29,999 nt of DNA, from positions 1 through 29,999 of the IMG/VR virus record IMGVR_UViG_3300031565_000242; one strand, given 5' to 3'. How positions within the stretch are numbered: position 1 is the first letter of the stretch; every line of letters begins with the position of its first letter. Shown one piece after another: positions 8,173 to 16,400 of this stretch. Position numbers and translations under genes: made by a program. The notes beneath the pieces were generated by a model. The model saw nothing but the letters and a program-made list of their open reading frames with translations. It was not told where the DNA came from and did not search any database. Source of the DNA: a virus.

Positions 8173-8559
8173 CTATTTCGGAAAGACCTTTACCCGTACC
8201 GTTCCTTCTGCAAGATTAACGGCGCCGCCGGTATTGTTGTTAAGTCGCACCGTCACCGTATCGGCTGCCGTAACATCTGCTGTCAATGTCAAGTCCGTTG
8301 TGTCTAATGAAAAACTCGCTCTTGCGAAATCGCCTAAATTCGCACCGGTAACAGTCACGTCCATTGATTCACCGGCACCGTCCGCAATACTGCCGGGATT
8401 CCACGTTGCCGACACCTGGTAGCCCAGCAGGTGATTGACGCACCTGGCGACGTCCGCGTATATTTGCTCCAGTTGCATTACAAACAACTTGATATAATCC
8501 CGCAGGGGCTTTTTTTCGTCCCAGTCGGTCAATCTCTGTGATTGTTTGAGTTTGTCCAT
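8173..8559 (-). CDS. Small virion protein with a beta-sandwich C-terminal domain
   Basis: 128 residues. Residues 1-45 form a charged helix (KQSQRLTDWDEKKPLRDYIK). The remainder is a compact beta domain with ATWNPGSIADGAGE, VTGANLGDFARASFS and NNTGGAVNLAEGTVRV, a pattern found repeatedly in phage structural proteins and usually left unnamed. A strong SD (GGAAGGAGAGG) stands nine bases before the ATG. It lies directly after the nozzle gene, so it is probably a tail tip, plug or decoration component. Confidence 0.7.
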   Translation of the reverse strand: MDKLKQSQRLTDWDEKKPLRDYIKLFVMQLEQIYADVARCVNHLLGYQVSATWNPGSIADGAGESMDVTVTGANLGDFARASFSLDTTDLTLTADVTAADTVTVRLNNNTGGAVNLAEGTVRVKVFPK

Positions 8560-8562
8560 ATA

Positions 8563-10392
8563 TCAACCTCTCCTTCCCGAACGCTTCATCCAGGGTACTA
8601 TCGCGTGTATGCGCGGTCGCTGTGCAATTGCATCATTGCTTATTTTTATCCGGTGAAAGTCCGCTACCTGGCCCACGTGTATGCGCTTCCAGACCTTGTC
8701 ACCGCCTGAACCGGCGGTATCTTCGCAGGTGATTGTTTTTGTCAGGTATGATGTGGTTCGCTGATTGATATAGAAGTCCACATCGAAGGATATGGTGTCA
8801 TCGACATCTACCAGAAAATCTATAAATCCGAAACTGGCTTTTTGCCCGCCCTCACCGTAAGGGTTCCATCTGCCGCTTTGGGCCTCGAAGGCTATTGCAC
8901 TGCCGTTATCGGCGCCGCTGTCGTTGAGCTTGTAAACATACCCGTCCCGGCAGCCCATAAGCGTTATCGGGAACCCCGCCATAAGCTCCTTATCGTCAAA
9001 GGAGTAGTCAAGCGTATCGAGTACGTCCTCGATGTCATCCAATATCAGGTCATCATCGACCGACCAATAGCCCAAACAGTGCGCATTAAGCCGGTATGTC
9101 GCCCAGTTCGCCTCTTCAAAATTCAATACTGCAAGCCTGTCGGGTAAATCGCTTGCCTGTGAGGCATACGTGGTATAGACGTGGTCCATCTCCTCACATA
9201 CAAGCGAATAGCAATAACCTATCTTTTCCTGGTTGAACTCAAGGACAAGGTCCGGGATTTTATCGTTGATGCCGTCAACGTCCCTGCCGTCACAACTCAA
9301 CATCCGCGTAGGGCCTATGGCCAATAATTCATTGCTGAAGGCCGCAATCGAGAACGTGGCGTAACAGCCTTCGGTATCGGATATTTTCTCGAACCTGAAC
9401 GGCGCATCGGGGTCTGAGGTATAAACAAGCTCCCATACGGAACGCTCGAACCATACGATGAGCCTGCTGCCTATGAAGTCGGCGGCTATAATAAAATCTT
9501 CGGTGTCGGCTTCGCAATAATCGTCGTCGCGCCATTGTGTCGGGGTCAGAGCCACGCACCAGCGCGCCCGCCTGTAGTATTCCGTGCCGCGCTCCTTGGG
9601 ACGCAGTAATATCAAATGTTTCTTCATAACGAATATCATAAGGCACGTATCGACATCGTTGTCCGGGCCGAGTTCGACATCAAGGTCGATATTGAAGCGT
9701 GTAAGACACTCACCGTTATATTTTTGTATCTGGTCCTTGTAGTTGGTTATATAGCCGATGTCTTTCCAGTTCTGGAACCAGAAAAAGTCCGCATCGTCAC
9801 CCGTGAACTCGTCATCGGTATTTGCGCCGTCCGCATCGCCGACTATCTCGGCGGCGTTGGCGTTGTTCCGTAACTCCTCACCATTTTGGAACGTGCCCGA
9901 TACCGTACCGTTAGCAAATACTATCGTCCCGTTGGCATTGCTGCCGCCGAATGTGCCGGTGTCAACGACAACGTAAGCAACCGTACCGGTGGCTTCACTG
10001 GTGGCGCCTTTTATGACACTGGTTGGTATAGGTTGCCAATTTTGCTTTGAGGCATGCTGGAACCGGATTTTGTTTAATGTCAGGTCCTTAAACACACCGG
10101 CGTCATATTTATTAACCCGTTCGGTATCCATTGCAAGCATTTCGGTACTGTTTCCCTGAAAGTAGCTCCATATACCCATAACGGCATTTCCGGGGTTTGT
10201 GTCGGCCTCGGTTGTGGTGTTGGTGTGTACTATTTGCCCGAACTCGGTATATCCTTTCCTCTTTTCCAGCACACCGCGTCTCAAATGGCAGTCGAGCATC
10301 ACCGGAAAAGCGTCCTTCGGCACAAGCCAGGGTTCTTTTGCCGTAACTTTACCCGCCCTGAGGTCATACACGGGATATGGTTCGTATCGCAT
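8563..10392 (-). CDS. Tail nozzle / tail hub protein, beta-propeller type
   Basis: 609 residues, beta-rich throughout. It has recurrent strand blocks ending in W or Y with acidic turns (VMGIWSYFQG, FFWFQNWKDIGYITNY, LIVWFERSVWELVY, NFEEANWATYRL, LMGCRDGYVYKL), as expected for the propeller of podovirus nozzle proteins (T7 gp12 / P22 gp10 type). The N-terminus (PVYDLRAGKV, then DCHLRRGVLEKRKGY) matches the usual opening of this group. Residues 126-190 hold an inserted Gly/Thr-rich beta domain (IKGATSEATGTVAYVVV, GTFQNGEEL) common in phage structural proteins. In the virion it would close the short tail below the adaptor. Confidence 0.75.
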   Translation of the reverse strand: MRYEPYPVYDLRAGKVTAKEPWLVPKDAFPVMLDCHLRRGVLEKRKGYTEFGQIVHTNTTTEADTNPGNAVMGIWSYFQGNSTEMLAMDTERVNKYDAGVFKDLTLNKIRFQHASKQNWQPIPTSVIKGATSEATGTVAYVVVDTGTFGGSNANGTIVFANGTVSGTFQNGEELRNNANAAEIVGDADGANTDDEFTGDDADFFWFQNWKDIGYITNYKDQIQKYNGECLTRFNIDLDVELGPDNDVDTCLMIFVMKKHLILLRPKERGTEYYRRARWCVALTPTQWRDDDYCEADTEDFIIAADFIGSRLIVWFERSVWELVYTSDPDAPFRFEKISDTEGCYATFSIAAFSNELLAIGPTRMLSCDGRDVDGINDKIPDLVLEFNQEKIGYCYSLVCEEMDHVYTTYASQASDLPDRLAVLNFEEANWATYRLNAHCLGYWSVDDDLILDDIEDVLDTLDYSFDDKELMAGFPITLMGCRDGYVYKLNDSGADNGSAIAFEAQSGRWNPYGEGGQKASFGFIDFLVDVDDTISFDVDFYINQRTTSYLTKTITCEDTAGSGGDKVWKRIHVGQVADFHRIKISNDAIAQRPRIHAIVPWMKRSGRRG

Positions 10393-11277
10393 TTAATGTC
10401 CTATTGCTATCCAAAAGACATCGGTAGTAAATTGCGTGCCATTCCTTATGGTCATTGCTGCTGCACTTATTGCGGTAACTGATGCGCTCTCATTAATATT
10501 AGCTCCTGTTAAAGTAACGAAAGCACTTATAATATTATTTGAGAAACTGGCTCCGGCAATTGCAAAGGTTACTACCGTCGTGCCAGCACCAGGTACAGAT
10601 ACTTTGCCAGTTTTTATGCTTAAGCCACCAATAAAATCGTGGTCTTGGCCACCGGCATAAGCAGGGTCGGTTTGGTCATCGACATATTTTTTATTGGCAA
10701 CCTGCGCATCCGCCGCCGGGGCGCCTGATGTTGCAAGTGCCGAAGTATCCGGCAAAGTGGTAACAGCCCCTAAAGTAATACCGTTACTGGTATTGACTTT
10801 GGCTATATTGATATTGGCGGTGTTGGCGACATTTCTGCCCTGCAAATAAGCATCATTGGTAACAATGCCTTTTGTAAAAACGGGTGAAACAGAAAACGTC
10901 TGCGTTAATGCCCACGTATGGATTGCCGCTACCGCCACAGCGATAATCTCGGTCGATACAGGCGTCCACGTGGGCACGGAGTAATCGGTTAAGATATTGA
11001 ATTGGTTATCCGGTGAACTATTGGTATCGACCCACAATGACCCGTTATCTTCTGCGGTAAAGGCCGTACCGTCCACCCTTGCAGTCGGCGCCGAATCCTG
11101 AAAAAAGGGTCGTGCCGAACCTTTCCTGTGGTGCATCTGGTCGGCTACTGTGCCGCCGGTAGAAAACTCATGCTCCCTGTTACAGGCCGTTTCGAGGGCA
11201 TCCTGGTTGGTGCGCACGTGGTCATCGAGTGATTTGGCCTTTATCCCTGTAGCCGGATTCGCTTTGTTCCAGGCCAT
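10393..11277 (-). CDS. Tail fibre-like protein with gp53-like C-terminal domain
   Basis: 294 residues. The N-terminal part (MAWNKANPATGIKAKSLDDH) is helical and probably docks on the tail. Then come HRKGSARPFF and GSLWVDTN, typical of short phage fibres. The middle repeats Thr/Ala/Asn-rich beta segments and contains QVANKKYVDD, a linker motif found in many fibres. The last 70 residues end in FTTDVFWIAIGH, the closing signature of the gp53-like fibre tip domain, which usually carries receptor binding. No signal peptide is present, in contrast to the next three gene products in this part of the operon. Confidence 0.8.
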   Translation of the reverse strand: MAWNKANPATGIKAKSLDDHVRTNQDALETACNREHEFSTGGTVADQMHHRKGSARPFFQDSAPTARVDGTAFTAEDNGSLWVDTNSSPDNQFNILTDYSVPTWTPVSTEIIAVAVAAIHTWALTQTFSVSPVFTKGIVTNDAYLQGRNVANTANINIAKVNTSNGITLGAVTTLPDTSALATSGAPAADAQVANKKYVDDQTDPAYAGGQDHDFIGGLSIKTGKVSVPGAGTTVVTFAIAGASFSNNIISAFVTLTGANINESASVTAISAAAMTIRNGTQFTTDVFWIAIGH

Positions 11278-11278
11278 T

Positions 11279-11902
11279 TTAGTACCCCTTAACTAAAAGT
11301 TTTGCATCACAGGTTACCGTTGTCGCCACAATAATCATCACATCGGCGCCCTGTAAATCCACCCGGCCTTCGGCAACAAGGCCGTTTGTCGGTGATTTTG
11401 CAGTCCAGGCACTGCTCCAGCAATACTCGGTAATGGTCAGGGTATCTGCCATCTCATAACCGCTCATTGTTGATACCTGTTGGCCGATTACAAATGCCAA
11501 CTGGCCGGCATTTACCAGCTCGCAATTAGTTCCGCCGGGGCCTAAAGTGCCCAGGTATATCTGGTAGGTTATAGTCCCCTCGTTGGTTATCCCCATACAC
11601 CGGAACCGGGCGCTGTTTGCCCGACTCGGTATTGCATAAATCGAAATTTCATCATCACCGCTTGACGCCGCCGCTATGGCCGCAACAACTGCAGTGTATG
11701 TGCGCTCATCTGCAGCAAGGGCTGTCGGTTCAGTCCCGTCACTTGTTGTGGAATCCACAACCACCCACGCCTGTTGAGCGCTGTGGAGTTGGCCCGGGTC
11801 AACCATAGAACCTTTTTTGTCATAAGTGTACATGCCCTCAATCGCCCAAACCACGCAAGTTAGCAGGAAGATTATTAAAAATATCGAAGCATATTTTTTC
11901 AT
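11279..11902 (-). CDS. Exported protein in the structural operon, function unknown
   Basis: 207 residues. It begins with a clear Sec signal peptide (MKKYASIFLIIFLLTCVVWA, cleavage after VWA). The mature part is a beta-rich, Thr/Ala-rich domain with GQLHSAQQAWVVVDS, IPSRANSARFRCMG, TEYCWSSAW and a final ATTVTCDAKLLVKGY. Without the signal it would pass as a capsid or tail decoration protein. A SD (AAGGAG) lies nine bases before the ATG. The gene sits between the fibre and the LamG protein, which is also exported. A phage structural protein would normally fold in the cytoplasm, so a role in the host envelope or periplasm must be considered. Confidence 0.7.
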   Translation of the reverse strand: MKKYASIFLIIFLLTCVVWAIEGMYTYDKKGSMVDPGQLHSAQQAWVVVDSTTSDGTEPTALAADERTYTAVVAAIAAASSGDDEISIYAIPSRANSARFRCMGITNEGTITYQIYLGTLGPGGTNCELVNAGQLAFVIGQQVSTMSGYEMADTLTITEYCWSSAWTAKSPTNGLVAEGRVDLQGADVMIIVATTVTCDAKLLVKGY

Positions 11903-11914
11903 TTCAATTTCTCC

Positions 11915-12742
11915 TTATTCGTATCTTGACCGGTTGCGGTCTTTTGTTTCCAGGTAATTCATGTCTTCCCCGTTGACGTAAAGCCAGCTAATCTCAGCCT
12001 GTGTCAATGCACGGTTAAACAACATAAAATTATCGAGAACAAAAACTGTATGTTTGCCTGTCTCCTCATAAGAGCCATCTGGAGCACCTATAAAGATGTC
12101 CGAACCCGCATAACTGACATCTGCAGCACTTGTAAATCCTATTACAGGGCCATCCAAAACCGCGTTGTTGTAAATGTATGCCTTTTTTGCCGTGCAATCA
12201 CGCACCATAGTTATCATGTGCGGAGTGTCATCTGCGTAATGAGATGTATTCAACTCGATATTATCTCCAATCCCCAAAGAGAAATCTATATCTGACCCCT
12301 CTACGTTTTGCAGGTGTATTCTAAGTTCATCACCCTTGTAAAAAACTACGCTCTTATCACTACCCAAAGATGCAGACTTCAGCCAAAAACAGACAGTATA
12401 GCTGCCCGTACCAAATTGAATGGCCGGGCAATCTGGAATTTGAATAATCCCAAAATTCCCCAGTGGGAAATCATTGATTGTGAAAGCTCCAGAACCAACC
12501 AAACCTGTCACATGGCTGTAGCTGGTGTCTTCCATATTGTCTGGCGGGTCAAAGCCCTCGAAAATGGCGTGCATCGTTGCGTGGTTTCCATAAGGTGAGC
12601 TGTCGAGAACAACATTGCTGTCGGCGTTGTCGTTGCACTTCAGTTGCAGCACACAATAGTTCCGCAGGGTTTCGTACCGTTGCCTGTCTGCGTATGCGGT
12701 CATTGCCAGAAACAACAAAATGTAGAGTATTTTCTTCATCAT
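11915..12742 (-). CDS. Exported LamG / concanavalin A-like lectin domain protein
   Basis: 275 residues. The signal peptide is residues 1-18 (MMKKILYILLFLAMTAYA). The rest is one LamG-like domain: VLQLKCNDNADSNVVLDSS and GNHATMH (strand and turn typical of LamG), GSYTVCFWLKSA (the conserved W-containing central strand), HMITMVRDCTAKKAYIYN, then LDNFMLFNRALTQAEI followed by WLY, the hallmark closing motif of this family. Such domains bind glycans. The ATG overlaps the adaptor stop. It probably attaches to cell-surface or matrix polysaccharide, either on the virion or after export by the infected cell. The export signal is the odd part. Confidence 0.8.
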   Translation of the reverse strand: MMKKILYILLFLAMTAYADRQRYETLRNYCVLQLKCNDNADSNVVLDSSPYGNHATMHAIFEGFDPPDNMEDTSYSHVTGLVGSGAFTINDFPLGNFGIIQIPDCPAIQFGTGSYTVCFWLKSASLGSDKSVVFYKGDELRIHLQNVEGSDIDFSLGIGDNIELNTSHYADDTPHMITMVRDCTAKKAYIYNNAVLDGPVIGFTSAADVSYAGSDIFIGAPDGSYEETGKHTVFVLDNFMLFNRALTQAEISWLYVNGEDMNYLETKDRNRSRYE

Positions 12743-13398
12743 TAAAACCTCGGCACAGCCCTTGCCTGGCTGATTTGTTTCAATAGTGGACGGTTAATCT
12801 GCTGGATATGCCACTGGTACGTAGGCACAAGTTCTTTTGCTTCATCGGTTTCGTTATTGTCCATACGAATCAAAATGGCGGTTCCGTAGGCAATAGCAGG
12901 CCCCCAGCGGACATCAAGAGGCACCAAAGAATCACTTGACAAGGCAGCGGGTTTCAAGTCCGCCGCCATCTTGACGGTATAAACCGCATCAGCCTTCGGT
13001 GCTGCATAGAGGATATTGTTATACAGTAAAAACGCTGCGGGCTGGTTTTCCTCCGCTGTTTCATCTGTACTGTCCGCCGGGTACAGTTCAAAGAATTTGT
13101 CCTTGTTCAAATAAAGGGTAGCATTGGAGACATAATCATCCGAATCGGTAACTGTAAGCGGTGTGCTGATAGTAATAACCGTTTCACCAAGTGTATATTC
13201 CCCGCCGTCACCGCTGGCCGTATCGAATGAGTACCAGCCTTTTATTTTTGCCGCATAAACATCTGTCGGGAACTGGTTACGGTAAAAATCGTTGATTAAA
13301 TCATTGATGTCGCTGTCCGATAAATCCGCCGTATCCTGTCTTTGACATAGTTTGCGTACCTTCGCCCGTATTTCCGCTAAAGTCCAGGTGATGGACAT
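12742..13398 (-). CDS. Head-tail adaptor protein (SU10 adaptor / P22 gp4-like)
   Basis: 218 residues. The N-terminal helical region (TLAEIRAKVRKLCQRQDTAD, LSDSDINDLINDFYRNQFP) is the standard opening of adaptor proteins that dock under the portal. A beta domain follows (TLGETVITISTPL, ATLYLNKDKFFELYP, LLYNNILYAAPKADAVYTV), and then a C-terminal helix with RWGPAIAYGTAILI, equivalent to the 'a.a.Ga...l' segment of this family. The start is supported by GAGG nine bases upstream. It would form the ring linking portal and nozzle. The exported LamG gene follows with a one-base overlap. Confidence 0.75.
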   Translation of the reverse strand: MSITWTLAEIRAKVRKLCQRQDTADLSDSDINDLINDFYRNQFPTDVYAAKIKGWYSFDTASGDGGEYTLGETVITISTPLTVTDSDDYVSNATLYLNKDKFFELYPADSTDETAEENQPAAFLLYNNILYAAPKADAVYTVKMAADLKPAALSSDSLVPLDVRWGPAIAYGTAILIRMDNNETDEAKELVPTYQWHIQQINRPLLKQISQARAVPRF

Positions 13399-13426
13399 TG
13401 TCTTGCCTCATAAAGTAAATCCGTAG

Positions 13427-13458
13427 TAATGGATGGGGCGGTTAAGCCCCACCCATTA
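13427..13458 (-). terminator. Strong hairpin between beta-helix and adaptor genes
   Basis: TAATGGATGGGGC (13427-13439) faces GCCCCACCCATTA (13446-13458) across a six-base loop. On the - strand RNA the single mismatch becomes a G-U pair, so the stem is 13 bp. Only a weak T-rich stretch follows on that strand, so it is more likely a partial terminator or an RNA-processing and stability element than a full stop. Confidence 0.6.
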
Positions 13459-13469
13459 AAGTTAAACTG

Positions 13470-16400
13470 TTAATCGCCATCGGCAACCGGGTCAAGCAGA
13501 CCGCTCTTGTTGTCTTCACCTGATACGTAGTTCTCAAACAGCCACATTGCGTCAACATCGGTCAAAGCGGCCGCAATCGAAGTCGTACCTGCCAGATAGT
13601 TGTTTTTCATAATGCCGGTTGTTGCAGCATTAAGGTCAACGGCAATCACCCCTTGATTACAAAAGGTATTGCCAATCAAAGTAAGGTTACGAGAAGCCGC
13701 AGCAGTTGCCAGAAATGCACCCGTCAAGTATGTGCCGTTCGCTATATTATTCTCGAAGATACTGTCATCAGATGAACCAGCTAACAGGATAGCATTTGCA
13801 CATCCGCCGGCGGCATAAGTCGAAAAGTAACAGTTCTTAACCTGAACATCTGAACAGGTAGTTGCAATGCTTATACCGATTACCAGTTCTTCGGCAGCAG
13901 CGCCGTCCCGGAAATAACAACCGTCAACTACCAAACCATCCGCCCCAGCGGCGGCGGTAATGCCGACAGCACAGTCAATAACATCAGACTCTATTTTTAA
14001 GCCTTTAAGTGTAACATTCGCAGCAGTTACGCTTATGGTCGCAGCGGCATTGTCCAAAATGAATACCGGCATCTGGTTATCAGTAGCGTCGCCGGCAGCT
14101 ACAGTAGCGAAAGATGAACCACTACTTATGCCGATAATCGAAACACCCGCAACATCAGCCGTAAATATAGCACCGGTATCCTCGGTCTCTTTATGGCCTT
14201 GCGCGACATAGATAATATCGCCTCGGTTGGCAGAAGTTAAATCCATAGCGGCATCGATGGTATTCAAAGCAGTTGCCCACGTTCCACCGCCACCGGCAGT
14301 TGCACCGGAATCAACATAGATAATCCTGCCTGTACCTTCGATAGCTGGATTAGTTACTGGAGCGGACGGGAAAAGGAAACCCGATTCATCGATAACGTGC
14401 GAAATATAGTTGTCAAAGCATTGCAGTGAGCCAGGGTCTATACAAGTCCCGTATGTGGGCGTGTAACATTTATTGCCGTACATCGTACCTAATGCGGTCG
14501 TAGTAAGTTTTATCGCGTAATCAGAAGGTGAATAGTTGTAAATCGTGTTGTTCCGTATCATCAGGTTAGTATCAATCTTGGTGGAGTGAATAGCCGCCGT
14601 TGTAAAAGTACCATGAAACTGGCAGTCCTCGATTATCAGGTTATCAACCGGGTTGCTGATATTTTCAATAGCGGCTACGTGAGCGCCAACGGCGGTATCA
14701 TTGATGAATTGACACCTCGTAAACCGGACATCATCACATCCACCCGCCAAAGTAATGAGATTGGTGAACTCGTTGGTGGTGTTGTTCCTGAATACACAGT
14801 CCTCGAAAGTCGCACCATCAGAACTGGCATCCAAACTAATGCCCACAGTATTGTCCTGAGTAGAGGGCGTGAAGATAAGGTTTTTATATTTCACATCAGG
14901 TACAGTGTGAGCAAGGCTATCGTTTGCGGTATCAAATGTAAATATCGGCCTTGATTCACCAACGCCTAAACCAATTATCGAAATACCAGCCTTATTAACA
15001 GCTACAGAACCGACGATATTCTCTGCGTGATTTGAAGCTACAAAGATATATGCGCCCGTGTTAGTGGTTGCATCGCCTATGGCAAGAACCAGCGTAGCCT
15101 CGGCGTCAAGCCAACTTGTACCAAGACCACTGCCACCAGCAACGCTTGCGTCAACGTAAAACACATTGTCAGCAGTAGAATCTATGCCAAGCTGGGCCGC
15201 AATATCATCGGTCTGCTTTTGCAGCCATTCGAGCCGTTCAAGATTAGAACCCGCAGCAACTTCGGTAACATCGGAAGTTTCGGCGCTTAGCGGTATGGCT
15301 ATAGCCTGCTGGTCTATAGCGTCAACTCCAAGATTGCCTGAACATTTCAAAGAACCAGGGTCGAGCATCGTCAGATAAGAATCGGAGTACAACGTATTAT
15401 TTACCAGGACACCAGTTGCAGCAGCGCTCAACTGAATAGCGTATTTAGTCGATGTGGTGTTACTTGTCACGTTGTCTATAATCGACAGATTCGTACAGAC
15501 CTGATTTGAGTAAATAGCGCCATTCGCAAACTCACCAAATAAGTTACAGCCGGTTATCGTACATCCGTCAATGGTGCCATCCGTAAGGTCGATAAAACAA
15601 CTGGCGTGAGCGGTGGTAGCGTAGGTATTGTGGTATGTGCAGTCCTTAACGGTTAGTTGGAAAGCCGTTGCGTCAACGTCAATACAAATCACAAATTCCT
15701 CGTTATTAGCCTCACCTCTAATAAACGAGAGGTTCTCAAGCGTGCAGCCGACACCCGTAGATTCAACCCGGAAAACGGTAACTACCTGGTCAGCGCCAGG
15801 TTCAAACCGAATGTTCTTCATTGTAACACCGGCGCCGGTAATAGTGATTTCATCGGTGGATGCATCACAGGTCATCAACGGTCGGGCATCGCCTTCACCC
15901 ATACCGATAACCGTAAGATTGGCTACATCTATAACGACATCGCCTATCTCCTCATCGTGGCCGTCAGCGATATAAATTACATCGCCGGCTGAACTGGCTG
16001 CCTCGGCAGCAGCGAATGTCAGGTGGGCGTTTTCCAAAATCAGACCTGTAGCATCACCAGCCGCCCCACTATCAACGTATCGAACCACTCCCGCGCAACC
16101 TAATATCGTATCGTCTTTGAGGTTCAATTCGTCCTGGCGGAAAACCCATATACCATCGCCTGTTGTTACCTTTGCGGTAAATGCTTCACTGACGGTAAAT
16201 GTGCCTGTTGCCGAAACATAGTCGATAATATCAAAAATCTCACCTTCAGGGGCTGAGCCAACACCGGAAATATCCAGCATACATTTTAACGACCATCCGG
16301 TATTGAAGTAATCATTACCAAAATTGGCTAACGTAGTACATTCTACTATGACGGTACTGGCAGGGTCGCTTGTAGCGGACGCCGCGAAACCAGTAGCGTC

